DNA of 64,000 bases. It comes from Nevskia ramosa DSM 11499. Lineage in GTDB: Bacteria; Pseudomonadota; Gammaproteobacteria; Nevskiales; Nevskiaceae. Location: NCBI RefSeq assembly GCF_000420645.1, contig NZ_ATVI01000012.1:62001-126000 (forward strand), in the 5' to 3' direction. Under the pieces are notes generated by a model. The model was given only the letters and a program-made list of their open reading frames with translations. It searched no databases and was not told the origin of the DNA. The position numbers and the translations under genes are program-made. Of this stretch, positions 28,534 to 37,243 are shown piece by piece. Position 1 is the first letter of the stretch. Each line of letters begins with the position of its first letter.

Positions 28534-30285
28534 TCAGGCAGTCAAGCCGAAACGGTCAGCGCGAGCGGCGTTCCAGCGCTTCTGCCAGCGCTCGGGCGGG
28601 GTGCCAAGCAGCGCGCCAGGCGCCAGGAATTCGTAGCAGTCGGCCGCGCTGCAGACCTGATTCGATCCGACTCTCTGCCACAAGTGCTCCGGCTCCAGAT
28701 CTTCGGGATGCGACAAGCCGGCCGCGGCTACGATCTCGGCCAGTGCATCGACGGTGTGCCGATGGAAGCTGGCGACGCGGTCGGCCTTGTCCGGCACCAC
28801 CAGGCCACGGGCGCGTTTGGGGTCTTGGGTGGCGACGCCGGTCGGGCAGCGATCGGTATGGCAGGACAGCGACTGCACGCAGCCGAGCGCGAACATGAAA
28901 CCGCGCGCCGCGTTGCACCAGTCGGCACCGAGGGCGAGGTTGGCGGCCAGTCCGTAGCCGGAGGTGACCTTGCCGGCAGCGCCGAGATGCAGACGCTCGC
29001 GCAGGCCGGTGCCGACCAACACGTTCTGCACCAGGATCAAGCCTTCGCGCAGCGGCATGCCGACGTGGTTCGACAACTCCAGCGGTGCCGCGCCGGTACC
29101 ACCCTCGGCGCCGTCGACGACGATGAAATCCGGCGTGATGCCGGTTTCGAGCATCGCCTTGGCGATTGCCATGAACTCGGTCGGATCGCCGATGCACAGC
29201 TTGAAGCCGACCGGTTTGCCACCGGAAAGCTCGCGCAGTTCGGCGACGAATTTCATCAGGCCGATCGGGCTGTCGAAAGCGCTGTGCGCCGAGGGTGAAA
29301 CGCAGTCCTGGCCGATCGGCACGCCACGCGCTTCGGCGATTTCCTCGGTCACCTTCGTGCCGGGCAGCACGCCGCCGTGGCCGGGCTTGGCGCCTTGCGA
29401 CAGCTTGATCTCGATCATCCGGATCTGTTCGAGGCTGGCGGTTTCGCGGAATTTCTCCGGATCGAAACGGCCGTCGTCAGCGCGGCAGCCGAAGTAGCCG
29501 CTACCGAGTTCCCAGACCAGATCGCCGCCGAACTCGCGGTGGTAGCGCGACACGCCGCCTTCGCCGGTGTCGTGATAGAAGCTGCCGGCCTTGGCGCCGC
29601 GGTTCAGCGCGCGAATGGCGTTGGAGGACAGCGAGCCGAAGCTCATCGCCGAGATGTTGAACACCGAGGCCGAGTACGGTTGCGTGCAGTGATCGCCGCC
29701 GATGGTCACGCGCAGATCGCCCGCCGGTTTCGGGCGTGGTGCGATCGAATGGGCGATCCACTCGTAGCCTTCGCTGTAGACATCCAGTTCGGTGCCGAAC
29801 GGATGGGAGTCGATTGCGCCCTTGGCCCGCTGGTAGACCAGCGCACGTTCCTCCCGCGAGAACGGCCGGCCATCGCTGTCGCTCTCGAACAGGTACTGCC
29901 GCAGTTCCGGGCGCACCGCTTCGATCGCCCAGCGCACTCGCGAGATCAGCGGGTAATTGCGCCACAGGCTGTGACGCTGCTGGAACAGATCGAGCGTGCC
30001 GACCAGGGCCAGCACCGAGAAGGTCGCGAACAGCGGCACCCAGTAATGGTCCATCGCGCCGACCACGGCGAAGCTGCCGGCCGCCAGCAGGATGGCCAGA
30101 TAGGGCAGGTAGCGATTGACGGTTGGATAGCGGTACAGGAAGTCGATCGCGCCGATGATCGAGAACGCCGAGAACACCGCCAGCGCGCCGTTCCAGAACG
30201 GATTCGTCATCACGGCCAGCGCCGACGCGGCGGTGGCGAGCAGGGCAGTGACCAGCAGCAGGTTTCGCTTGAGGTTGCGGTTCAT
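28534..30285 (-). CDS. Membrane-bound FMN glutamate-synthase-like protein
   Basis: 583-aa protein with four hydrophobic helices in the first 100 residues, then a GltB-type FMN-binding TIM barrel. The barrel contains SFGSLSSNAIRALNRGA, KLSQGAKPGHGG and IVVDGAEGGTGAAP, and the cysteine set C469, C475, C480 (C-x5-C-x4-C) of the 3Fe-4S cluster of glutamate synthase. It lacks the amidotransferase domain, so it is not a full glutamate synthase; the reaction of this stand-alone family is not established. ATG at 30285 begins the conserved part; the longer frame to 30492 overlaps the divergent gene. Confidence 0.92.
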   Translation of the reverse strand: MNRNLKRNLLLVTALLATAASALAVMTNPFWNGALAVFSAFSIIGAIDFLYRYPTVNRYLPYLAILLAAGSFAVVGAMDHYWVPLFATFSVLALVGTLDLFQQRHSLWRNYPLISRVRWAIEAVRPELRQYLFESDSDGRPFSREERALVYQRAKGAIDSHPFGTELDVYSEGYEWIAHSIAPRPKPAGDLRVTIGGDHCTQPYSASVFNISAMSFGSLSSNAIRALNRGAKAGSFYHDTGEGGVSRYHREFGGDLVWELGSGYFGCRADDGRFDPEKFRETASLEQIRMIEIKLSQGAKPGHGGVLPGTKVTEEIAEARGVPIGQDCVSPSAHSAFDSPIGLMKFVAELRELSGGKPVGFKLCIGDPTEFMAIAKAMLETGITPDFIVVDGAEGGTGAAPLELSNHVGMPLREGLILVQNVLVGTGLRERLHLGAAGKVTSGYGLAANLALGADWCNAARGFMFALGCVQSLSCHTDRCPTGVATQDPKRARGLVVPDKADRVASFHRHTVDALAEIVAAAGLSHPEDLEPEHLWQRVGSNQVCSAADCYEFLAPGALLGTPPERWQKRWNAARADRFGLTA

Positions 30286-30412
30286 GGTTCTTCGACAAGG
30301 CTGCAGATGAGATGAGCCTGCCACAGTTGCCGGACATCGCTGCGGCCGCGCGGCGCTCTCGTCGCGGACGCGGGCTTGGTCGATAATCTGCGACCCCGGA
30401 CATTGCTCCCGA

Positions 30413-31438
30413 GTGACGCCGTTGAACAAGAAACGAACTGTGTTGATCGCGGTGCTGGCGGTGGCCGGGCTGGTCGTCGGGCTGGTCGCCACGATGGAAA
30501 CCCGCGAGGCGCGGCTGAACCGTCTGCAGACGCAGTACAGCGCGCTCGCCGAAGAACTGGGCCACCTGTGCCCGATCGCCGCACCCGAAGATCAGGCCGC
30601 GTTCGATCGCTGCCGGCAGGCGCTGTTCGGGGATTCGCTGCTGCGTCGCGACCTGCCCGACGAGCTGCTCTGGGGCCGGGCCCGCGGCAAGCCACTGAAG
30701 GACACGCCGCTGACCCAGTTCGCGCCGGACGTCTACGCCGGCCTGTACGCGCCGCTGTTCATGTTCGCCGGCACCGCGGTGGTCGAGTTCGACGAAGCCG
30801 AGCAGTCGTACAAGGCGACGCTTCCGGTGGCGTTCCGCAATCGCCTGCCGCCGGGGCAGTTTCCGTATCCGTTCTGGCACGACAAGACCAAGTGGAGTTC
30901 GTATCAGTCCGCCGCGGCGCTGGTGTTCTGGCTGAAGCCGGCGACCGGCAAGATCAGGGTCGCCCAGTTCATCCCCGGCACCGTCAGCGAAGCACTGCTG
31001 GCCGAGGCGACGAGCGAGGCTGCCGCGTTCGACGGCAAGTGGCTGTGGACCGATGCCGACGGCCGCACGCAGCCGCAGGTCACCGTGTTCGACGGCCTGT
31101 ACAGCCACGACAACCCGCATCTGGCGACCATCGAAACGGCCTATCAGGCACTGGCGCTGGAGATGCGCAACGGCGAATGCGACAAATGCCACGTGCCGAA
31201 CAATCCGAACAAGATGCAGCACCTGGTGCTGCTGCAGACGCCAGCGCATGCGGCCGGCGAGATCAAGCGGATCCTGCGCGCGGTGCGCAAGGGCGAGATG
31301 CCGGAAGACAAGGACGGCCACGAGAAGCCGCTGCCAGCGGCCGCCAAGGCCAGCCTGCTGAGCAAGGCCGAGGCCTTCGATGCGGTGCTGACGGAAGCGC
31401 GTGCCTGGGAAACGCAGAAGCACAGCACGCAGCCTTAG
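30413..31438 (+). CDS. Membrane-anchored protein with a c-type haem motif
   Basis: 341-aa protein, not in a family I recognise. GTG at 30413 (MTPLNKKRT) gives an N-terminal anchor (residues 9-27). A single CXXCH haem-binding motif, C256-D-K-C259-H260, lies near the C-terminus, with M296 in GEMPED as a plausible axial ligand at the usual distance for a small cytochrome c domain (about 245-335). The N-terminal 240 residues are unlike known cytochromes, rich in aromatic residues (FPYPFWHDKTKWSSY in outline). Predicted periplasmic electron carrier or haem-linked sensor. Divergent from the FMN protein. Confidence 0.85.
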   Translation: MTPLNKKRTVLIAVLAVAGLVVGLVATMETREARLNRLQTQYSALAEELGHLCPIAAPEDQAAFDRCRQALFGDSLLRRDLPDELLWGRARGKPLKDTPLTQFAPDVYAGLYAPLFMFAGTAVVEFDEAEQSYKATLPVAFRNRLPPGQFPYPFWHDKTKWSSYQSAAALVFWLKPATGKIRVAQFIPGTVSEALLAEATSEAAAFDGKWLWTDADGRTQPQVTVFDGLYSHDNPHLATIETAYQALALEMRNGECDKCHVPNNPNKMQHLVLLQTPAHAAGEIKRILRAVRKGEMPEDKDGHEKPLPAAAKASLLSKAEAFDAVLTEARAWETQKHSTQP

Positions 31439-31538
31439 ATTCCGTCGGATCGACACCGAAATCCGGACGCCGCGGCATCGTTCGGCGCCGTGCATCGCGT
31501 CAGGCTGGGCTTCCTGAAGCTGCCAGCGAAATCCCGAC

Positions 31539-32309
31539 ATGAACGAGTCCCCGAACAAGCCAGCGGCCCGGCCCTGGCTGCGTTGCGCCAGCACGGCGCT
31601 GATCTCATCCCTGGCGCTCGCGCCCCTGCCACGGCTGCAAGCCGCTGAATCAAGCGCCACGGCGCGGCCGGTGCTGGTCGAACTGTTCACCTCGCAGGGC
31701 TGCTCGTCCTGCCCGCCGGCCGATGCCGTGCTGCGCGAACTTGCCGGCCGCAGCGATGTTCTGGCACTGGGTTTTCACGTCGATTACTGGGACTACCTCG
31801 GCTGGGCCGACCCGTTCGCCAGCCCGCAGTTCACCGCGCGCCAGCAAGGCTATGCGCGGCGGCAGGGCTGGCAGGTCTACACGCCGCAACTGGTGATCGA
31901 TGGCGATACCGCGCTGGTCGGCTCGCGGCGTGGTGCCGCCGAGGACGGCATCGACTCCGCGCGCAAGGCGCAGCGATCGGTGCCGGCGCAGATCGTTCGG
32001 GATGGCGCAGGCTTGCGGCTGACGGTCGGCAAAACCGAAGCCGATGACGCCGCCGGCGAGGTCTGGCTGCTGAGCTTCGATGCCGAGCGGAGCACCGACA
32101 TCGCCAGGGGCGAGAACGGCGGCCGACGCATCGTCTATCCGAACGTGGTGCGCTCGCTGCGCAAGCTCGGTGATTGGCGCAATGAGCCGCTGGACCTGCG
32201 CGAAACCCTGAAGTCGGACGAACGCGGCGAGCGACTGGCGCTGGTTGTCCAGGATCGTCTCGGCCAGGTCTGGGCGGTGGCGGCGACCGGTGCCGTGCCG
32301 GCACGATAG
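31539..32309 (+). CDS. DUF1223 thioredoxin-like secreted protein
   Basis: 256-aa exported protein with a signal peptide (about 14-35). The DUF1223 hallmark ELFTSQGCSSCPPAD holds C55 and C58 in a C-x2-C arrangement, followed by VDYWDYLGWADPFASP and the YTPQLVIDG segment of a thioredoxin fold. Function is unproven; redox activity is inferred from the cysteine pair. It follows the haem-motif gene by 100 nt and the two may form a redox pair. An imperfect inverted repeat (ATCGGCAA / TTGCCGAT at 32311 and 32353) lies downstream. Confidence 0.92.
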   Translation: MNESPNKPAARPWLRCASTALISSLALAPLPRLQAAESSATARPVLVELFTSQGCSSCPPADAVLRELAGRSDVLALGFHVDYWDYLGWADPFASPQFTARQQGYARRQGWQVYTPQLVIDGDTALVGSRRGAAEDGIDSARKAQRSVPAQIVRDGAGLRLTVGKTEADDAAGEVWLLSFDAERSTDIARGENGGRRIVYPNVVRSLRKLGDWRNEPLDLRETLKSDERGERLALVVQDRLGQVWAVAATGAVPAR

Positions 32310-32413
32310 ATCGGCAACGACCGTTTGTAATCTGTATCTGACCCCGATTTTTTGCCGATTCTTGGGCGATTCGCGGCTTGAGCATTGACAGCATCAAGGG
32401 CGCTGTGAGTTCA

Positions 32414-32433
32414 TATAAAACAGTCCAGACTGT
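32414..32433 (+). promoter_or_regulatory. -10-like element and palindromic operator before the acyl-CoA dehydrogenase operon
   Basis: TATAAA at 32414-32419 is followed directly by ACAGTC-CA-GACTGT (32420-32433), a perfect 6+6 inverted repeat, in a rare AT-rich patch 70 nt before the acyl-CoA dehydrogenase start. The position at the expected transcription start is typical of a TetR- or GntR-type repressor site. A TTGACA at 32385-32390 is 23 bp upstream, too far to be a clean -35. Confidence 0.5.
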
Positions 32434-32504
32434 ATGTAACTTGGATTACCCGTCCAGGCGTCTGGTCCTGCCCCTTCAATGCCGTTGCCGAGCCGGAGCC
32501 GTCG

Positions 32505-33644
32505 ATGATTCCCCGTACCCTGTTTTCCGCTGAACACGAAGATTTCCGCAACAGCGTGCGTCGCTTCTACGCCGAAGAAATCGTGCCCCATCGCGAAGAG
32601 TGGGATGCGCAGCAGCACATCGATCGCAAGGCCTGGAACCGCGCCGGCGAGCTCGGTTTCCTGTGCACGGCGATTCCGGAAGAGTTCGGTGGCGCCGGTG
32701 GCGATCGCCTGTACAGCGTGATCCTGATGGAAGAGCAGTCCTACGCAGGCGATGCCGGCACCGGCTACTCGCTGCATTCGGACATCGTCGCGCACTACGT
32801 CAACAACTTCGGCAGCAAGGAGCAGAAGCTCGAATGGCTGCCGAAGATGGCCTCTGGCGAAGTGGTCACCGCGATCGCGATGACCGAGCCGGGCACCGGT
32901 TCCGATCTGCAGGGCGTCAAGACCACGGCGGTGTCCGATGGTGATGACTACATCATCAACGGCTCCAAGATCTTCATCACCAACGGCTATCTGTGCGACA
33001 TGGCGATCGTCGTCGCCAAGACCGGCAACAGCGGCGAAGGCTCGAAGGACATCTCGCTGATCATGGTCGAAGCCTCACGCGAGGGCTTCACCAAGGGCAA
33101 GCCGCTGAAGAAGATCGGCATGCATGCGCAGGACACCTGCGAGCTGTTCTTCAAGGACGTGCGGGTGCCGAAGAAGAACGTGCTCGGCCGCGAAGGCATG
33201 GGCTTCGTGATGCTGATGCAGGAGCTGGCCTGGGAACGCTTGATGATCGCCATCACCTCGATCGCCGGTGCCGAAGCCGCGCTCAAGCACACCTTGGAAT
33301 ACACCCGCAATCGCAAGGTGTTCGGCAAGACCGTGGCCAGCTTCCAGAACACCCGTTTCAAGCTGGCCGAGATGAAGGCCGAGCTGGCAATCGGCCGCGT
33401 CTATGTCGATCGCTGCATCGAGCTGGTGCTGAACAAGAAGCTCGGCGTCGACGACGCGGCGACCGCCAAGTACTGGTGCTCGGACCTGATGGGCAAGGTC
33501 ATCGACCAGTGCCTGCAGCTGCACGGCGGCTACGGCTACATGCTCGAGTATCCGATTGCCCGCGCCTGGATCGATGCCCGCGCGCAGCGCATCTACGGCG
33601 GCACCAACGAGATCATGAAGGAACTGATCGCGCGCACGCTGTAA
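32505..33644 (+). CDS. Acyl-CoA dehydrogenase
   Basis: 379-aa FAD enzyme introducing an alpha,beta double bond in acyl-CoA. Standard N-terminal, beta and C-terminal helical domains are present: AIAMTEPGTGSDLQG binds FAD, QLHGGYGYMLEYPIARAWIDAR lies in the C-terminal domain in outline, and YGGTNEI carries the usual catalytic glutamate region. ATG has GGAG upstream. It is the first gene of a three-gene operon with an alpha/beta hydrolase (7-nt gap) and a PHA-synthase-like gene. A palindrome upstream suggests repression by an acyl-CoA-responsive regulator. Confidence 0.96.
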   Translation: MIPRTLFSAEHEDFRNSVRRFYAEEIVPHREEWDAQQHIDRKAWNRAGELGFLCTAIPEEFGGAGGDRLYSVILMEEQSYAGDAGTGYSLHSDIVAHYVNNFGSKEQKLEWLPKMASGEVVTAIAMTEPGTGSDLQGVKTTAVSDGDDYIINGSKIFITNGYLCDMAIVVAKTGNSGEGSKDISLIMVEASREGFTKGKPLKKIGMHAQDTCELFFKDVRVPKKNVLGREGMGFVMLMQELAWERLMIAITSIAGAEAALKHTLEYTRNRKVFGKTVASFQNTRFKLAEMKAELAIGRVYVDRCIELVLNKKLGVDDAATAKYWCSDLMGKVIDQCLQLHGGYGYMLEYPIARAWIDARAQRIYGGTNEIMKELIARTL

Positions 33645-33651
33645 GCGCGTC

Positions 33652-34809
33652 ATGAGCGAAGCCGGGCGCTGGTGGGAGTCGCTGCCGCATGACTACTACC
33701 GTCTGACAGAAGCGACCGAGATCGACCTCGAGCACCGCCTGAAAGTGCGTGGTTCGGCCGGTCTCGATCGCCTGCTGCGCACCGGCCTCGGCACCCTGGT
33801 ATCGGCAGCGATGGTGCCGGGGCTGGCGCGCAGTGCCGGTGTCGCGCAGCAGCGCGAGGCGCTGCGCTGGTATCAGCCGTATGCCGATCGTGATGATCGC
33901 GACGCGATCTTCGCGCGCCCGTCAGCGCCGGTGACGATCGAGGAAACGCCGGCAGGCCGCTTCGATTGGCGGCCATCCGGCATTCCGGTGCGGCATCTGG
34001 CCTTCGACAGCCCGTTCCAGACCTTGAACCCCGCGCTGCAAGCGTCCTACGCGCAATCCGGCCGCAATCGCCGGGCGCGGGCGCTGCACCTCCATCACCC
34101 GGATGGGCCGCGCAAGACGCTGATCTGGCTGCACGGCTACACGCTCGACAGCTACCGGATCAACGGCACCGCGTTCGCGCTGCCCTGGCTGTGGCGCAAG
34201 GGCTACGACATCCTGATGATGACGCTGCCGTTCCACGGCGCGCGCTCCGAACGCTGGCATCCCTTCAGCGGCTACGGCTACTTCGCCGGCGGCATGGCGC
34301 ACGCCAATGAAGCGATGCTGCAGGCGATCCACGACATCCGCATCTTCATCGATCATCTGCTCGCGTCCGGCGTGCCGAGCGTCGGCGTTTCCGGCCTGAG
34401 CCTCGGCGGCTATCTGAGCGCGCTGCTGGCCTCGGTCGATCCGCGCCTCGCGTTCGCGATTCCGAACTCGCCGCTGGTGGTGCCGATCGACATGGCGCTG
34501 CAATGGCAGCCGATCGGTCCGATCCTGCGTTTCCTCGATCGGCGTCATGGCTTCGGCATCGGCGAGATGCGCCACGGCATGGCGCTGCACAGCCCGCTGA
34601 GCTGGCAGCCGCTGATCGATCGCGAGCGGCTGCTGATCATCGGCGGTGCCGGCGATCGCTTCACTTCGCCGAGTCTGGTCAATCTGCTGCACCGGCACTG
34701 GCGCGGTTCGCAGTTGCACTGGTTTCCGGGCAATCATGTGCTGCATTTGCAGCAGGGCATCTACCTGCGTCTGATGAAGCGGTTCATGGATCGCGCCACC
34801 GCGGTCTGA
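33652..34809 (+). CDS. Alpha/beta hydrolase, ABHD18-like
   Basis: 385-aa hydrolase with nucleophile S250 in SGLSLGGYLS and oxyanion motif LIWLHGYT (157-164). The segment LMMTLPFHGARS and general layout resemble the ABHD18 family (PF09752). The likely acid is in IIGGAGDRFTSP and the histidine in WFPGNHVLHLQ. No signal peptide. It begins 7 nt after the dehydrogenase stop and is followed after 15 nt by the PhaC-like gene, pointing to a role in acyl-CoA or storage-lipid metabolism. The substrate is not identifiable. Confidence 0.88.
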   Translation: MSEAGRWWESLPHDYYRLTEATEIDLEHRLKVRGSAGLDRLLRTGLGTLVSAAMVPGLARSAGVAQQREALRWYQPYADRDDRDAIFARPSAPVTIEETPAGRFDWRPSGIPVRHLAFDSPFQTLNPALQASYAQSGRNRRARALHLHHPDGPRKTLIWLHGYTLDSYRINGTAFALPWLWRKGYDILMMTLPFHGARSERWHPFSGYGYFAGGMAHANEAMLQAIHDIRIFIDHLLASGVPSVGVSGLSLGGYLSALLASVDPRLAFAIPNSPLVVPIDMALQWQPIGPILRFLDRRHGFGIGEMRHGMALHSPLSWQPLIDRERLLIIGGAGDRFTSPSLVNLLHRHWRGSQLHWFPGNHVLHLQQGIYLRLMKRFMDRATAV

Positions 34810-34824
34810 GGCAGGAGAACGGCG

Positions 34825-36069
34825 ATGGCCGATATCGAGATCGACGAACATCTGCCCGCGGCGCCGCGGCGCGGCGTGCTGCAGCTCAATGGCCGGATCG
34901 CCGGCACCGTCGCCAACGGCTTCGACTGGCTGTTCCGCCGCGATCGCCTGATCCAGTCCGGCAAGACCTGGTTCAGCCTGATCCACGACAGCGAGCTGAT
35001 GTCGGTGCGCTACTACGGCCCGCCGGACGAGGACAGCATCGAGCTGCCCGATGGCAGCCGCCTGCCGGTGGTGCGTCAGCCCTATGCGGTACCGCTGGTG
35101 CTGGTGCCGCCGCTGGGCGTTACCGCAGACACTTTCGATCTGATGCCGCAGCGCTCGCTGGCCCGCTACATGGCGGCGCGCGGCTTCCGCACCTATCTGA
35201 TCGACTGGGGCCGGCCGACGCCGGCGCACGCCTCGCTGGGACTGGTCGATTACGTCGACACCATGATGAGCACCGCGCTGGCCGCGATCCGCAAGCACTC
35301 CGGCTCGCAGGAGGTTTCGCTGTTCGGCTGGTGCATGGGCGGCCTGCTCAGCCTGATGCACGCCGGCCTGACCCTGGACCCGAAGATCCGCAATCTGGTC
35401 ACCGTGGCCAGCCCGATCGATCTGCGTGGCGGCGGTGTCGTCGCCGGTCTTGCCGGCGCGCTCGATGCGCCGGCGCGGCTGGTCCGCAAGTACAGCGATT
35501 TTCGCCTGATGGGCGTTGACCCGACGCGGCTGACGATCCCCGGCTGGCTGCTCGCGCTCGGCTTCAAGATGACCAGCCCGGTCGCCAGCGTCACCACCTA
35601 CTGGGATCTGCTGACCCGGCTCTGGGATCGCGAATTCGTCGAATCGCATTCGACGACCTCGAACTACCTGAACAAGATGCTGATCTATCCCGGCGGCGTG
35701 GTGCGCGACATGGTGCTGCGCATGGCGATCGACAACGAGCTGGCCAAGGGCAGCATCCGCATCGACACGCGCATCGCCGAGCTCGGCAAGATCAAGGCCT
35801 CCGCTCTGATCTTCGCCGGCAATCGCGACAGCATCGTCGCGCCTTCGATCGCCAGAAAGATCGTCGACATCCTTCCGACCCGGGACAAGTCCTGGCGCAT
35901 CGCCACCGGTGGCCACATGGGCGTGGTGCTCGGCAGCAAGGCGCCGCTGGAAGTCTGGGGCCCGGCGGCGGACTGGCTCGCCGAGCGCTCGCTGGCGAAG
36001 CCGCCCAGGAAAGCGGCGGCGAAGCCGCGGGCCAAGAAAGCCGCACCTGGTCGCGGCCTTACAAGCTGA
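34825..36069 (+). CDS. PHA-synthase-like alpha/beta hydrolase with cysteine nucleophile
   Basis: 414-aa member of the PhaC/poly(3-hydroxyalkanoate) synthase-like group. The lipase box is LFGWCMGGL with C170 in the nucleophile position, as in PHA synthases rather than serine hydrolases; D335 (FAGNRDSIVAP) and H364 (TGGHMGVV) complete the triad. It is shorter than type I PhaC and lacks a recognisable N-terminal PhaC_N domain. The last 25 residues are a lysine/alanine/proline tail (KPPRKAAAKPRAKKA), like DNA-binding tails of PHA granule proteins. Polymer synthesis or depolymerisation is undecided. Confidence 0.88.
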   Translation: MADIEIDEHLPAAPRRGVLQLNGRIAGTVANGFDWLFRRDRLIQSGKTWFSLIHDSELMSVRYYGPPDEDSIELPDGSRLPVVRQPYAVPLVLVPPLGVTADTFDLMPQRSLARYMAARGFRTYLIDWGRPTPAHASLGLVDYVDTMMSTALAAIRKHSGSQEVSLFGWCMGGLLSLMHAGLTLDPKIRNLVTVASPIDLRGGGVVAGLAGALDAPARLVRKYSDFRLMGVDPTRLTIPGWLLALGFKMTSPVASVTTYWDLLTRLWDREFVESHSTTSNYLNKMLIYPGGVVRDMVLRMAIDNELAKGSIRIDTRIAELGKIKASALIFAGNRDSIVAPSIARKIVDILPTRDKSWRIATGGHMGVVLGSKAPLEVWGPAADWLAERSLAKPPRKAAAKPRAKKAAPGRGLTS

Positions 36070-36092
36070 TCGTCAGGGATTTTCTTCGAACT

Positions 36093-36177
36093 CCGTCATT
36101 CCCGCGCAGGCGGGAATCCAGTTCTGATACGGCGCGCTACGGCCAAAACTGGATGCCCGCCTGCGCGGGCATGACGG
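36093..36177. repeat. Paired REP-like hairpins in inverted orientation
   Basis: Two 31-nt arms (36093-36123 and 36147-36177) are inverted copies differing at two positions. Each arm is itself a perfect hairpin, TTCCCGC/GCGGGAA on the left and TGCCCGC/GCGGGCA on the right; the two differences compensate each other within each hairpin. This is the common proteobacterial intergenic repeat beginning CGTCATTCCCGC. It lies between convergent genes and can act as terminator. Confidence 0.85.
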
Positions 36178-36188
36178 GGTTTCATCTT

Positions 36189-37034
36189 TCAGTTTTGCTG
36201 GAACGCCCCGTCGGTCGACCGGGAAAGGGCTGCGTGGTCACGCAACTCCTGCAGCCTGCCTTCGAGCACCGGCGTGATCATCGCCAGCGCATCGCTGCCG
36301 GCGGCGAAAACCTTCGGCGGATCGGCCATCGCGGCCAGCTCGACGAAGATTGCACCGAGCTTGGCGGGATCGCCCTGCTGCTGGCCGTCATAGCCCGACC
36401 ACATGTCCCTGGCCGTGCCTTCGACGGCGTAGTCGTCGATGGCCTTGATCGGATAGCGGGCGTTCTGCTCGGCCAGGAGATCGGTGCGGAAGAAGCCGGG
36501 TTCGACCACGGTGATCCTGATGCCGAACGGTTCGACCTCGGTAGCCACGGCCAGCGATAAACCTTCGAGCGCGAACTTGGTCGCGCTGTAGGCGCTGCAG
36601 TGCTTGAGCCCGGCGACACCGGCCACCGAGCTGATGTTGAGGATGCGGCCCGCGCGCTGCTTGCGCATGATCGGCAGCACGGCGCGCATCACGAAGGCGG
36701 CGCCGTAGAAGTTGGTCGCGAACTGCTGCTCGATCTCGGCCCGGCTCAGCTCCTCGAAATTGCCGAGCAGGCTGTAGCCGGCATTGTTGACCAGCACATC
36801 GATCCGACCGAACTGCTGCACCGCCTGCTCGGCTGCGGCTTGCGCCTGGGCCTCGTTGGCCACGTCCAGCTCGACCAGCGCCAGGCGATCGCTGATCACG
36901 TCATGCAGGGCCTTGTGCAGCTTGTCGAGCTTGCGCCCGGTCGCCACCACGCGATCACCCGCCCGCAGCGCTGCCTTCGCCGTTTCGGCACCGATGCCGC
37001 TGCCCGCACCGGTGATCAACCAGACCTTGTTCAT
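36189..37034 (-). CDS. Short-chain dehydrogenase/reductase
   Basis: 281-aa classical SDR. The motif TGAGSGIG (8-15), R34 after the second strand (ATGRKLD, favouring NADP), NNAG (83-86) and catalytic S136, Y149 and K153 are present. The LNISSVAG and YSATKFALEGLSLAVATEVEPFGI segments match the large group of oxidoreductases annotated as retinol- or ketoreductase-like. The ATG at 37034 is used; a longer frame to 37169 has no similarity. Substrate unknown. Confidence 0.93.
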   Translation of the reverse strand: MNKVWLITGAGSGIGAETAKAALRAGDRVVATGRKLDKLHKALHDVISDRLALVELDVANEAQAQAAAEQAVQQFGRIDVLVNNAGYSLLGNFEELSRAEIEQQFATNFYGAAFVMRAVLPIMRKQRAGRILNISSVAGVAGLKHCSAYSATKFALEGLSLAVATEVEPFGIRITVVEPGFFRTDLLAEQNARYPIKAIDDYAVEGTARDMWSGYDGQQQGDPAKLGAIFVELAAMADPPKVFAAGSDALAMITPVLEGRLQELRDHAALSRSTDGAFQQN

Positions 37035-37149
37035 CCTGTTCTCCACGCTTTGAAGGCAGTCAGGATAGAAGCCGCTCGCCCGAGCCCGGTAGCTCGATCC
37101 TGCCCGTTCATTGCCTGATTCTCCGCAGCGCAGTGACGCTGTGGGGCGC

Positions 37150-37185
37150 AAACGAAAAAGCCCCCGCATCCGAAGATGCGGGGGC
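37150..37185 (-). terminator. Rho-independent terminator of the PstS-like gene
   Basis: An 11-bp stem GCCCCCGCATC/GATGCGGGGGC with a 4-nt loop (TTCG on the minus strand) is followed on the minus strand by TTTTTCG. It sits 60 nt after the stop of the PstS-like gene and is the only strong terminator seen in the window, closing the secretion locus. Confidence 0.9.
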
Positions 37186-37243
37186 CTCGATCACGTCCCG
37201 GCGATCAGCTGCCGGAGATCATCACGACTGGATCACGACAGGC

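Noticed and set aside
25758..37000. Genomic island integrated at tRNA-Phe
   Set aside because: tRNA-Phe is a common integration site and the next 400 nt are non-coding, but no integrase and no second copy of the tRNA 3' end were seen.
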